From Aphelocoma coerulescens (taxonomy: Eukaryota > Chordata > Aves > Passeriformes > Corvidae), in contig NC_091018.1 of assembly GCF_041296385.1 (NCBI RefSeq), positions 1,433,501 to 1,497,500 of the forward strand: DNA of 64,000 nt, given 5' to 3'. Of the stretch, positions 39,001 to 51,039 are shown one piece after another. The position numbers and the translations under genes were made by a program. The notes beneath the pieces are model-generated. The model saw only the letters and a program-made list of their open reading frames with translations, was not told the DNA's origin and made no database searches. Numbering within the stretch: the first letter of the stretch is position 1; every line of letters starts with the position of its first letter.

Positions 39001-39783
39001 GAGCATATGAGTTAGTATTTTTGTACAAGTGAGTTGGACCTAGCTTTATTACCCTACTTCTCAAAGTCATAAAAATTCTTTTCATACAACACTCTAATCT
39101 TCCTCTTTATTGACTATGCCACCTAAATTTCTGTAAATGGAAAATTTCATTAACACACTCTTGATTTTTCATAAACTTCCCCAGTGAAAACATTAAATTT
39201 GATCAGGCCCAAATCTGAGCAAGTTGAATTTCAGATGCGACTTCCCCCGTTGTTCTGAACGTGAAAACTGAGACTAAAGCAAAGCTAACAAATGAAACCA
39301 GAGGTGATTCATTCACACAACCTGTGCCATGCACTGTACACCTGGGGCACCAAAATGTAAGACAGAAAATGGCAAACACATGGGTTTGCTCCAGTTACTG
39401 GTTTGCAGTTGCTGCTGTGGGGTTTTGTCCCCCCAAGGATAAGAATAGGCTCCAACAAGCTGAGAGGCCTTTTCTCATATTTAGAGCATCTAGAGCCTGG
39501 TTGTAGGGATTTGTCTATCAATCCTTCACACTTGGTGCTGCCCTGAACTGATCACCCCTTTAATTAACCATGTTAAACTAGCTCCCTGAAGCTTATGATG
39601 CTTCTGTCACTTGCCTGTGGGCTTCCTCTTCACTACAAGCCTGAGTGCTTCCATTAAGTTTACAGTGAGAAGAAACCAATAGAGGAAATGATGAAGGATA
39701 TCCCTGGGCTCCATTTGAAAGACTGTTTAAGAAAGGCTGCACAGCAAAAGAGAATTTAACAAAATCATGCTTTTCTTTTTTGC
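36037..39783. other. Unique AT-rich noncoding stretch
   Basis: No gene was recognised. It includes a T-rich low-complexity segment at 36845-36897 built of T runs broken by G, and an A/T-rich run at 37380-37430 with several TTAATAATTAA-like words. Confidence 0.5.
36845..36897. repeat. T-rich low-complexity segment
   Basis: About 50 bases consist almost entirely of T runs (up to about ten) separated by single or triple G. A 73-codon, Phe-rich frame across it is a by-product. Confidence 0.85.
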
Positions 39784-39799
39784 TTTTTTTTTTTTTTTT
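39784..39799. repeat. Run of 16 T
   Basis: Sixteen T follow a CTTTTCTTTTTTGC lead. It could be an A-tail remnant in antisense, but no element is recognisable beside it. Confidence 0.9.
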
Positions 39800-42700
39800 G
39801 ATGCCTAAGGAAAGGAAAACAGAGAGAATATATTTAGTTTACTGTACTTAAAATGTCTTTTGTAATAGCAAAAAAACCCCAAACCAAACAATTGCCAAGC
39901 AATGGCACCGCAGCACAGAGGACACAGTGCGTGCACAGCTGTAACACCTGGACCTGGCCAATCAGTGTTTCCAGTGGAAAGGGGAATATTAACATCACAT
40001 GTATGGGAAGGAGCTGGAAACAAAGAAGGGTTTGCTTGGGCTGTAAATAGATGGATGATGTCCACAGAGAGTCTTCTCAAAAGTGTTGTCTGTATATTAA
40101 GAATGCAGTGGCCACCTTGGAGATCTGCAAAATTTTGTCAGGTCACTATTTGTAGCATCACCATTATCTCCCTTAATGAGCATTGTAAATGATGAAGTGT
40201 CAAACAATTAACACATTTCTCCTAGTCTTGCACTTAGGATAACACATATTTCCCAAGAGTGGGAAAGAATTTATTTGGCTTACTTTCAATTTGTGCAACG
40301 AGGGTACAAATGTAGCCTCAAGAGCAGCGAGTCTGGTACATCATTACCACTTTCTGCAGGTACACATTTAAAAAGTTGGGAAGCTTCTGCCTGAGTTCAC
40401 AAAACTGATAATGATCAAGCAAATATGACTGTTGGCAAATATGCATTTTGCAAAATGAGTTAAGTATTTTAGCACCTTGAAAAAGTAATGGAGATATGAA
40501 GATAATCTTCCTCCTTGGCCTCCTCTGAACAAAGACAAAACCCACAAACTTTCAAAGCTCTAAGAGAATTTATACATTTTTCAGTGGTTAATTCTTCATT
40601 CAGCCATCATCTTTTTAGCCAAACGTTTATATTTTTTAACTGAATGTGATACAGCACAGACAATATGTAGGTTATTTAGATCTGGAACAGATAGATACAA
40701 ACAATGACCTCTGAAAATTCATTGGGACCAGTTTACAAGAACCAGGTTTCCATTTCTGTGTGTGCAACTCCACTAGATAAACGAGAAAGTAATTCAGCTC
40801 TGTCTAATAAAGTCCTTTGTGCAACAAACACAACTTGAACCAAACTGCAACATTCCTGTTTCTCTCCTCGAAAAAAAGAGAGCTTGGCCTGCCAGCAAAT
40901 GCAAACTGGAAAGCAAGGTGCCAGCTCTGAACAGCTGTATGTATCCCACTTCTCCTGAGGCTCCATCACATGCCACATGCCAGTCACCATAATTAGTGAG
41001 AGTTAGAAGGAAAACTCACAGTACCGTCAGGAAATGTACAGCATTATACATAAATAAAAGATTACTGCTCCACAGTGCTCTTGTCTCTTCTAATTCCTGT
41101 TTTTCCTCCCCACAGACCAATAGCAGTGCTGAATTCTGATGAAGCAAAGTGTGGTTCAACCTCAGGCATTTTTTGAGGCAGAGAGCAATTAATTGGCATT
41201 AGAGCACAGCAACACACGCTTTTCTGTCAGGGGAATGGCCAGCTAAAGGGTTAAGTTTGGCATTACCAGCAAACTTTAACCACAAGTTTAAATGCTTGCT
41301 TTATTCATCTATCCCTGATGTGAAGTAAGTGCTGCCCATTTCATCCAAGCATTTAAGAATGATTTTAATTCCGACCTGCCCATACAGTCCATGGAAGCCA
41401 AAAGACAAATCATGTGCCTCCTATTAAATACATGCTGAAATGTCTGCTGAATAGAGCCTGGATGAATTAAGGATTGGGTAATAAGCCTTGGGGGAGGAAA
41501 TACAGCAACATTTGCATCTGTGGCTCTCCAGACCACGGAACAGAGAGGAGCAATTGCACCGTGCCCTGTAAAATAGAAATGATCCATGGCACCATGGCTG
41601 CTTGTCTTTTGTTTCCTGAAAACACAGACCCAAATAAGGGAAGTGATAAAGGGGAGATACAGATCCAAAACTTTACCCTTGCTCCCATTCTTGAGCCACC
41701 ACTTAGGATTCTTCTGTTTCACCTTTGAAAAATCCCTGTTAACTCTGTGCCCCGCTCTGCGGAGGGCTGGGATGGGCACATCTAGCAGAGAATGAAGAAT
41801 GTTCAGCTTTTTTCTGGTTTTATTTTCAAAAAGCTGCATGGTTGACAGAACATATGAGACACAGCAAGATGGACAGTGTGCCTAGATTCTTCAAGTTTAC
41901 AACTGTCAAAATTGTTAAACTATGCTATTTTTAGTGAAATTACAATTTGGAACTGGCATGTTGATTCCACACAGTTGGAGCCTGCTTCAATGCCAGTGAA
42001 CATACTTTGATTTATTGCTCTTTTATTCAGGTCAGGAACCATAACCTCCAGAGCAGGGAATTCATTGGTTTTAGTGCTCTAGACAAGAGGTGAATGTGGC
42101 CTTCAGAATTAAAGCTGTTTATGCTATGAAGTAGAGGACAATCTTCAAAGGGATGAAACTGGTTTTCCCTAATTAGCTAGAACTAAATTGGATAGCAACC
42201 TACTGAAACAGACAACAGGGTAGGAAAATAGAATTGTTCAACATGTTTAAGGGAAATGAAATCTGGAAATCAGAAATTAGCCTGAGTATAAAAAATCAGC
42301 CTCCAAGAGAAACATTAAAGAAAAAAAATTAAAGGCTGAGAGATAATTAATTTTAAGCATAAATTGTTCCTTAGATAGATGGGGACTGGCAGCATTTTAA
42401 GGTGGTGCCGGTGGAAGCATCCTAAATGTCTTGAAATTAAAATAGAAGCCAGTCAGCTTCTGACAAGAGCTAATTTCTCTCTTCCATAGAACCTCAGTTC
42501 AAGTGTTATTTGTGCATTCTCTATGCTTTGATCAATAATGTACCAGTACCTAAAGTACAAGCAGCAGCATCTGTACTCTAAGGAAAGAAAGGGAAGGAAA
42601 ACAAACCACCCTGTAGAGTGAGGGAGGTGATGAGTGGTCCACCCAAGAACTGATTCTCTAAAAGCTCTGTCCCAAAATGACAGTGAGGACACTGGCAGGA

Positions 42701-44369
42701 ATGGGGAACATGAGCATCCCAGCAAAACCCACCCAGTTCACCCAGGACTCCCTGATGACGTGGGCAGTAACAGGAGGAATTTACTGCAATGTGATGAGTG
42801 AAAGAATTGTCTTGATGAGTGCTGCTAGGAGAGCATGAAAAGAAACCTGGTCTTTGTGGCAACCTGACAATTCACTAACATTTCCTCTCAGACTGGTGGT
42901 GGCCAAGTTTGAAAAGTCTCGTGTTATGACAGGTGTCAAGGAGAAGTATATAAAAAGCCCTGCAATCTTAAAACAAAACCCATGAAAATATAATAAACCT
43001 TTAAACCTGGCACCATTCCTTTAAAGTGAAAACAATTAAGCGCCATTTTAAGCAAAGTAGCCAAGGGGAACGACAGAAATCAAACATTTTTATTTCCAGA
43101 TTAAGTAACATTACGAGAAGAAAAACACAAAACACAAAGAATAAAAAGGATTGGTTCTGCATTGCTAAACCATAAGGGACAAAAACCAGTGTTGGCATAA
43201 CATTTTCCATTAAGTACAGCAAAAGCAAAATGTACATATCAGTGTTACACATCCTTTTCTTGCCTAAGGCTCTGATTAAGTTCCCCAAACTTCCTTTGCT
43301 CTATAGTGTTTAATGCACCACCACATATTTTTCTGCTATCATTGAACATGTCAGAGAAATATCTCTGCAGCATGCTAAATCTAGGTTAAGACTCATGGAG
43401 ACAAAGAGTTCTTTTTTTCTACTTGGGATGTTGAAATGGCCATGGTGAGGGATTTTTTCTACTCAACTACATCCATTTCTGTGAAATAACCATCTCACTT
43501 TTGCTACAGCATCAGCCACAAGCACTCAGGTGACTCAAAGAAATTATTATTTGATTGATAATGGCCACTGGAGAATTCCTCTTGCATAAGAAGCTATCCT
43601 GATATGAATCCGATAAAAGTAGCATGGTCTCCCCCCGTGTAAATTCCTTTCCATTTCTGCTGTGTACAGGGAATAGAGCAGAGGAAAATGTGGTCTGTGG
43701 GATTTTGCAGAAGCACATAAGAAAGAAGAGTTCCTCGATTTTTCATCTCACTGCATCCCCAAACTGTAAAATGTTTCCTTGACAGAATTCCCTTTCCTTT
43801 ACAAAAGGCCACAACAATTGCAATCCATAATAACGGATGTATTTTAACATCAGTCTTCGCAAAGGCTGCTCCTGGCAGAGCCCCAGAGTGCTGAGAGCTG
43901 AACAGGCCCTGGTACCCTCGTGGGGGTGACAGCAGACACATTTAGGGGCTGACAGCTTCTCTGCGAGCCATGCTAACAGGCACTTTCCCTGCCTCTTACT
44001 CAGGGGCAGGCAGGAGAAGGGGAACGTGTACAACAGCATTCATTGCAGTGCTCACAGAAATAAGAGTGAATACAGATATTATTCACTGGGTGTTACAAGT
44101 GGCCAGAAGCTGCTAACAAACTTTCCTGTGCGAGCGTGATTTCCATTGTGCAACGCGCAATTCAAATTGTGTCTACTTCAGCTCTCTCCAGCCTCATGAA
44201 TTTTCGAAAACTGGGGTAATATTTCAATATCAATAAAACAAGACCAGCTGTTGAACTGATATAGAAAACTTCTTTGGCCTTCGCTAGCGAGTGAAATTTT
44301 CCCTGCAGCGGGAGGAATTTTGATCAGCCTCAGATGCGTTTGCGTGGCACAGGCGCTCCCTTCCTGGGA
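39800..44369. other. Unique noncoding stretch
   Basis: No gene was recognised. It contains the longest frame in the window outside tandem repeats: 176 codons, minus strand, 41309-41839. That frame has no recognisable domain, signal peptide or family resemblance. At this base composition roughly one such frame is expected by chance in 64 kb. The interval 43840-44040 is more GC-rich and leads toward the minisatellite. Confidence 0.5.
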
Positions 44370-45123
44370 CAGAGCGGAGAGCTGCATCCCGGGGCTGGGA
44401 CAGAGCAGAGCTGCATCCCGGGGCTGGGACACAGCAGAGAGCTGCATCCCGGGGCTGGGACAGAGCAGAGAGCTGCATCCCGGGGCTGGGACACAGCAGA
44501 GAGCTGCATCCCGGGGCTGGGACAGAGCAGAGAGCTGCATCCCGGGGCTGGGACAGAGCAGAGAGCTGCATCCCGGGGCTGGGACACAGCAGAGAGCTGC
44601 ATCCCGGGACTGGGACACAGCAGAGAGCTGCATCCCGGGGCTGGGACACAGCAGAGAGCTGCATCCCGGGGCTGGGACAGAGCAAGAGCTGCATCCCGGG
44701 GCTGGGACAGAGCAGAGAGCTGCATCCCGGGGCTGGGACAGAGCAAGAGCTGCATCCCGGGACTGGGACACAGCAGAGAGCTGCATCCCGGGGCTGGGAC
44801 ACAGCAGAGAGCTGCATCCCGGGACTGGGACACAGCAGAGAGCTGCATCCCGGGGCTCTGACAGAGCAGAGCTGCATCCCGGGACTGGGACAGAGCAGAG
44901 CTGCATCCCGGGGCTGGGACACAGCAGAGAGCTGCATCCCGGGGCTGGGACAGAGCAAGAGCTGCATCCCGGGGCTGGGACAGAGCAGAGAGCTGCATCC
45001 CGGGGCTGGGACAGAGCAAGAGCTGCATCCCGGGGCTGGGACAGAGCAAGAGCTGCATCCCGGGGCTGGGACAGAGCAGAGCTGCATCCCGGGGCTGGGA
45101 CAGAGCAAGAGCTGCATCCCGGC
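44370..45123 (+). repeat. 29-31-bp GC-rich minisatellite, 25 copies
   Basis: The core GCTGCATCCCGGGGCTGGG recurs 25 times from 44381 to 45111, with one more degenerate copy at 45158. Spacing is 31 bp (14 times), 30 bp (6 times) or 29 bp (4 times). The length differences all sit at one place: the join before each core is AGAGA (31), AAGA (30) or AGA (29). A second variant changes GACAGAGC to GACACAGC, and a third changes CCCGGGGCT to CCCGGGACT. The AAGA form appears only from the copy at 44688 onward. Every unit carries a CpG inside a CCCGGG site. Long frames on both strands (up to 397 codons) come from the stop-free unit and do not indicate a gene. Confidence 0.97.
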
Positions 45124-45300
45124 GTTCCGAGCCGCCCCCGCGGGATGCTCGGCGCAGCTGCATCCCGGCGCTTCCTCACGCGGCCGCACGCAGATGCTCG
45201 GGACAAGGACAGCTCCTGCTGCGGGACAGGGACAGCTCCTGCTCCCTCCACCTTCCCGTGCTCCCCGGGTCCGCCCTCGGTCAAGGGTTCGTCCCTCAGG
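45121..45300. promoter_or_regulatory. CpG-island-like segment next to the minisatellite
   Basis: By count these 180 bases contain 20 CpG at about 72% GC, an observed/expected ratio near 0.87. It is the only such dense place in the window. It includes two CCGCCC words (45132-45137 and 45271-45276), which are GC-box cores on the minus strand, and a NotI site at 45180-45187. In vertebrates such composition usually marks unmethylated promoters or first exons. No TATA box, clear first exon or start codon in good context could be assigned, so the promoter role and its direction are inference. Confidence 0.4.
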
Positions 45301-45325
45301 ATGAAACTCGGGGGAAATGGGAACG

Positions 45326-45333
45326 ATTTGCAT
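45326..45333 (+). promoter_or_regulatory. POU octamer word ATTTGCAT
   Basis: A perfect octamer lies 26 bases past the CpG-dense segment. Octamers are bound by POU factors and occur in many promoters and enhancers, but an 8-base word is also expected about once per 32 kb by chance when both strands are counted. It is noted because of its position only. Confidence 0.2.
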
Positions 45334-45922
45334 TTCGCACCAAATGGTGAGAGAAAAAAGGAGGCAAACATCAGCTACTGACTGCTCAAATCTGCCAAAG
45401 GCACTGCTGATTGTACCTTTCGCTTGCAAACACCTCAAGTGAGGCAGTGCATAAGGCAGGTGAGAAAACTCGATGTTATTTTGGGCTTTTGTAGTTCTGA
45501 AGGCACTGGGTTTGCGCTGGTTTGGAGATCAATACGAGAGTACTGAGCTATCCACATAATTCTGTATTTCAAACCTTGACTGACTTTTTCAGGCACCACT
45601 AAAATCTCATTTATGCACTGAGCTTAGCATGAAGCAAATGTACAAGTTGTGTACATGTCAAGCTTAGTGCCACCAAGACAATTTCTTAAGATAGAGGCAC
45701 AGAGTCAAGCGGTCTTGTCACAGCTACAGGAAAAAAATAAAGATGTTTATTCCAGTAAGGCTCCTCCACTGTGCCCTCCCAGCAGAATCGAAGGATTAAG
45801 TATGGCAGTGATTATGATGACCAAAATGAAATACAGATATTTCATCATTATTCAGGAGCGTCAAAGTGAATTTTATGCTATTAAATATATCACCTCTGAA
45901 AGAATAGCCTGAGGTTTAGGCA

Positions 45923-45941
45923 ACTCAATTAGTAATTGAGT
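45923..45941. repeat. 19-bp palindrome with TAATT cores
   Basis: The arm ACTCAATTA is mirrored exactly around a single central G. Each arm holds a TAATTG-type homeodomain core, so it could be a paired homeodomain site. Function is not shown by the sequence. Confidence 0.8.
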
Positions 45942-48134
45942 GTGTGCCCAAGTAATTTGTGTATAGGCCAAGTAAACACACGGTCCAGGAAACTCACAGT
46001 CCAAGATAACTCTTTTGACATCTAGGCCAGAACTCCAGGACTAAATATTTGCATTTCAGTTCTCATTTCAGGCCCCCACCAGGCCTCCTGGAGGTCGTGA
46101 AGTGTGATGTTGTTTTCTTTTTCCCCAATTTTATTTTTCCACACAATTCTGCATTGCCAAAATCTGCCTGGAAACTGAATACAGGAAAGGAATGTAACAG
46201 GGAAAGTCAGCATTTCAGAATTCAGGAATCAAAAATGTCACTAATAGGGTTTTGTGAAGGTCAGAACTAGTAGACTTTCAACAAACTTCTGAATACTATG
46301 GAGGTTCAGGCTGGTTTAGAAGGGAAAGTCAAAGCAAAATACCAAAATTTTTGTTGTGCCATATATCAACAATTACTGTTAACACACAGCATTTGATTTA
46401 ATCCCAGTTCCACATTTCCACTGACAGTCTCCATAAAATCAGTGAAAATTTAGTTACTGGATTTCTCATGCCGCTCTCCCAAGTGCCAAGAAAGTTTTAG
46501 ACTCTGTCTGTAAAAGATCATTTAATATTGCCAGTAAAACATCTCATGCAGAAGCTAGTAAATAAAAGAGTTTCTCCTGTCTTAGTTCTAATGCACTCTG
46601 CAATGTGTGAAATCTCTCCTTGGCAGGGGATCTGGAGGAAACGGGCACTGCTTTCTGTCTTCCTTGCTCTACTTCCTTCCTCAATTTCTTCACTCTGTAT
46701 GGACCCAGAAACACCAAAAATTGACTCAACTCCCTCACCTGACCAAAACAAAACCCCAAGCCCCCAAAAAACCTCTTTATCTCCTACAGCAAGAAATTAA
46801 AGGCTGTTATTTCTTCTTTAAACATCACTTAAAGGATCCTCTAGCTTGAGCTGTTACACTTCACACACTTGGGCCATCTCCTGTCAGTAGAAATAGATCA
46901 TTATTAGTATTGCTCCAAGATTTGTGACACCACATCACCAGCTGGACTCTGCTGACAAGGGCGAGGCCTGGGAGTGCAGTGTCACAAAATGTCCCATGAC
47001 ATCAGCGTGGGGTGAGAGGGAAGCAGCAAACACCACCTGCAGCAGAGGTCCTGCCTTGCAGGAACTGGAGGGTCCAGGAAGATGAATTTGCCATAGAACA
47101 GGCACAGAACAGCCCTGCTGGGATGGTGGGAACAACGGGGAGTCTCTTGGAGCCTGATTTGTTCAGCTTTCCAAAATGAAAGCTGCAAACTGCTATGATT
47201 GCTACCCATAAATACACCCAGAGAACACATATTCAAGCTGAAAAATAACATTGATAGAAGAGCAGGAGTACAGCAAGCGGTCATGATTAAGCTGCAGCTG
47301 AAAAGTCACATGAAGAATTACTGCCTTTGGGGTAATGGGACTCCAACACTCTCTCCTCCCATTAACAACAGGACAAAATGTTTGACTTGTTTGAGGAGGA
47401 AACTTGATCCATTAATATCATGATCTGTACAATCCAGATGTCTGGATTTTGCAATTTAGACTAATGATGATGTGACTTTGGGGTGGCCTCTTCTATCAGG
47501 TACAAGACAAATGTTTGTGCAGGTCTACCCTGATGCCAGACCAACCATTTAATGTTCTCAGTTTCACAAAAATTTTTGTTTACAAAGCTCGTGCACTTTC
47601 CTTTTTAACCGAGTTAAGGTGCTACAGGGACACACAGGTTTAATACTACAGGGAACAATACCCAGTGAATTCCTCCTCAGGCTGGAAATCCCGAACTGCT
47701 GGGAGAAAAAGATCCTCTTCAGCCTCAAGCCTTCCAAAAATTTCCAAAGCTTTTCTCCCTTCATTTCCAGAAGTCTCCCCTCCATCCCAGTTCCCTTTTA
47801 ACTATCTCGAACATCACAATCACAGACAGTCCATGTGTCTACACCACACTGGCAGACATTATATTCTCAATATTTTATTACAGCTATTAAAAGCCGTCCC
47901 AGGATTGGTTTGTTTCTAAGCTGAACAAAGCCATATTAAATGAAAAGCACAGTGCAGGAGTAGAGGAAGAACTTTACAATCACAGTTGACAGCTTAGCTA
48001 TTTATGCTGTAAATGCATCATAAATAATTTCTGAGGTCTTCATACATTTCTGTACTTGGTCTCTAGCAGGCTCATAAATAGATTGATAGACCTTTATTAA
48101 CCAGTGATATCCAAACCCTAAAGTGAGGCAGTGC

Positions 48135-48223
48135 CACAGACCTGCCCAGCAGTGCAGTGCCAGTGGTGATCCCACAGACCTGCCCAGCAGTGCAGTGCCA
48201 GTGGTGATCCCACAGACCTGCCC
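48135..48223 (+). repeat. 38-bp tandem duplication, about 2.3 copies
   Basis: The block starting ACAGACCTGCCC begins at 48136, 48174 and 48212, an exact 38-bp period. The first two copies are identical over their length, and the third breaks off after CCTGCCC. It is a recent local duplication. Confidence 0.95.
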
Positions 48224-48360
48224 TCCACAAGCACCCACGGCCAGTACGGGAAACTCTCAAAATCAGATGCCACAGATCGATTTTTCTGCGGGGGGACCTC
48301 AAACACATGAGAAGAAATCAAATTCCCAGAGACCCTCAAAACAGGCAAAAGCACACACAC

Positions 48361-48780
48361 AATTCAGCTTTCTAGGACTGTCTCCTCTTGTTATTCCACC
48401 TTCCCATTACCCACCTTTTCCTTCTTCCACTCAGCCACTGACCTTCTCTCCGCTCCCTCCTTGCTGCCTTCTGTACTCCTTTTCCTCCCTTCGTTATCAG
48501 CTTTTGCTAATGGGCCCTCTTTTGCTTTCCTTGAGCTGACCCCAGCCCTTAGAAGTCCTTTAGCATTTCTCCAGGTCCTCACCTCTTACTCTAAGACCCT
48601 GCTTTGCCTCTCCCCCAACCTGCACCTGCATCCTTTCCTCTTTCTATTTGTTGCCACGGTCCTTTTTCATCCGATGCTGCTCCTGTGCCTTCTGATCTCA
48701 ACTCTTTTGCTCTGCTAATTACTGTCCCACCTCCAGCACAGCTCCCCAGCAGCCTCCTCCTCCAGCACTTGGGTTTGGTT
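48361..48780. other. Pyrimidine-biased tract, 420 bp
   Basis: By count about 74% of the + strand bases are C or T (82% between 48421 and 48480), with no simple period. The bias leaves + frames rich in Leu, Ser and Pro (138 codons at 48123-48539 and 85 at 48461-48718) that should not be read as genes. I do not recognise the sequence as a known repeat. Confidence 0.85.
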
Positions 48781-50207
48781 TCCTTCTGATGACTGACAAC
48801 TTCTAACGACCTGCAGGACCAAGGACACGGAACTCCCCGAGCGCTTCATGTGTGCAAAGGGACAGAATTAATTCCTCTGCAGAGATGCCATTCCCTGAGA
48901 AATGCTTCCCCCTATGTAAAAGGGGCAAGACTCGCTTTTCCATTAAAAAGTGAAAGATTATATTTGTTTGCTTAGAAATTTTTTTCTACAGATTTTTTTT
49001 TTTCAGCAGAAAAAGAGAAGCTAAAAAGGTGACAAAAATTTGCCAAGATTTTGCAACATCGGAATTTACAAGAGATGGTATTTATACAAAAATAAGGTTA
49101 TTTACCAACATAAAACAACCTACAAGGCTTAAAAGTGACAGAAATTTATGTAAGAAAAAAATCCATCAAGATTTATTAAATACAAACATACTACCTGCCA
49201 ACAGAAACATTAAAAAAGAAAAATAATTTAAAAAATCACAGATACTCAAAATGCAAAGTATTTGCACACCAAATTCTCCTGCAGGTGTCTGGTGTTTGAC
49301 AGCTGCTGGATGCTGAGCAATGACAGCCTCTGGCCTGGCCCTGCAGGGCTGTTCCTGCCCAGCCCTGTTACTTCATCCACTTTGCCTTGCCCCCTGCACC
49401 TTCTCTTCCCTCACACCCCGGTCCCACCAGCAGCCTGCAGTCCCTGCAGTGTCCCTGGGCACTCCCAGAGCAGAGACCTGCAAACTGGGTGATCAGGTGA
49501 CTCAGGATCCTTAAAGCCTGCCTCGAGTTTTTAACTGCTCTGGGCATTCAGCCTACCCTGAAGAGGCACCTGGACAGCTCCACCACAGCAACAACAAACA
49601 CTGCACACAACAGGCAAAAACGAGTTGCTATTTAAAGCCTTAAAATATTCAACACTTTCCAGGCCGATTTATTATTCAATTGCTCAGAAATGATAATTTA
49701 AGTCTGCTGCTGAATCCTCACTGCCCCCCTCTGTACACAGCATGCCTAACTGTGCTGCTCAGCAGCACACACCAGCTCTGTCACAGCTTTGGGAGCCCTA
49801 GCTCAGGCTCTTCAGGCACAGAAGTGATGAGAGTTTCATGCAGAGATTTCTCAGCTGTGGCCCCTCTGGACAGGCTGGCTGAGAAAACTCAGGAGTGTTC
49901 GTCTTGAATCCCAGAGGTGAAGCAGGGGAGGTTTCCAGCAGATGCAGCAATGCAGTGCTCCTCAGCAAAAGCGCTGCTGAGGATGCAGATTCCGTAAGGC
50001 AGCCCTGGGAACCTTCCAGCCACACCCCCTCAGTGCTCCCTGACACAGCCTTTGAAAGGTGAGGCATGCAAAAGTGGTGGATCTTGGCACATACAGCTCC
50101 TAATTTTGTTCTGGCCACCGAGGAGTTAAGTAATTGTAAAATACTCAGCTTCTGCTTCTGTCTAGCAAAAGTCATGCAAGATGAAACAAGCAGCCTTTAC
50201 ACACCCT
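48781..50207. other. Unique noncoding stretch
   Basis: No gene was recognised. The interval 48960-49250 is A-rich, and 49300-49480 is GC-rich without CR1 wording or CpG richness. Confidence 0.5.
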
Positions 50208-50231
50208 TATTTGTAAAGTGCTTTACAAATA
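50208..50231. repeat. Inverted repeat with 11-bp arms
   Basis: The arm TATTTGTAAAG is followed by TG and then by its exact reverse complement. AAGTGCTTTACAAAT-like words also occur in old amniote SINEs of the MIR type, so this may be a last trace of one, but the flanks do not support a firm call. Confidence 0.85.
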
Positions 50232-51039
50232 TGAACCCACTGCCACACTGGAAGTTAAATTGTGTAGGATCCCAAAATAAGGAGATCAGGAAACAGGAAA
50301 AATGGGTCCTGCTTTGAACTTGTTCTTTAAAAGTTAAAGAGTGTGGAAGGGCTTGGCAAGCAAAGGAACAGTGGAGGAGGCACAAAGAAATTCAGAGATA
50401 ATAGAGGTGATCTGGTCCAGTGTAGTGAAGGACCTAACAGGTGATAACCAGAAAAGGAAAGAAATCAGGGAACTCGAGCAGCCAAATGAGGCCATCTTCA
50501 GAAGGAACGTGAATCAGAGATAATCATGTCATGATAGAGCAGCAATTTCTAGGTTTATTGAAGGATTAGAGATACAAAATGGTGTAGAGTCACCCTACGT
50601 AATGATACTGTGAAGAAGTAGGAAAAGAACCTTTTGCAATCAAAATCCCTGCAGAGACACACAGTCAAGAACAACAAGGTCCACAAAGACCTCCATGATC
50701 AAACTCGAATGTAGCTGAAATCTTAATGCTATCATAAAGACAAATTCTGTCCAAAATGTTCCCATAAACTTAACAAAAAGGGAAGTAGTAGGCAAATATC
50801 ACCTGGAGGTTGTTATTGTGTTTCAGTGCCTTGGCACACATGGGAACTGGAAATCTCCCTCTTCAGCCATCCTCCCTGTACCTCATCACAAACAGCTCTA
50901 TGAGATATTCTCTGACACCTGTAATATTGACATAATGCTATGAGACACTTACAACAACATTCATTGTTTGGAAGAAAAAATTTGGATCTACTGTCCAACC
51001 ACCAAAGGGTCCCAAGCCTGTAATTTAATAAGGATGTGA
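50232..51039. other. Unique noncoding stretch upstream of an old LINE
   Basis: No gene was recognised. It may contain diverged upstream parts of the LINE that is recognisable from about 51040, but no wording could be matched. Confidence 0.45.

Larger units (their letters stand above)
45301..48134. other. Unique noncoding stretch
   Basis: No gene was recognised. It contains a 19-bp palindrome at 45923-45941 and several short frames without recognisable domains (for example 46528-46800 and 46982-47284). Confidence 0.5.

Noticed and set aside
41309..41839. 176-codon minus-strand frame as a gene
   Set aside because: It has no recognisable domain, signal peptide, splice context or low-complexity explanation. 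By a rough stop-codon estimate, about one frame of this length is expected by chance in a window of this size and composition.
44178..45438. Frames of 397, 384, 353 and 277 codons over the 44.4-45.1-kb array
   Set aside because: They overlap on both strands and consist of the translated minisatellite unit, changing phase where the unit is 29 or 30 bp. No single frame has independent support.
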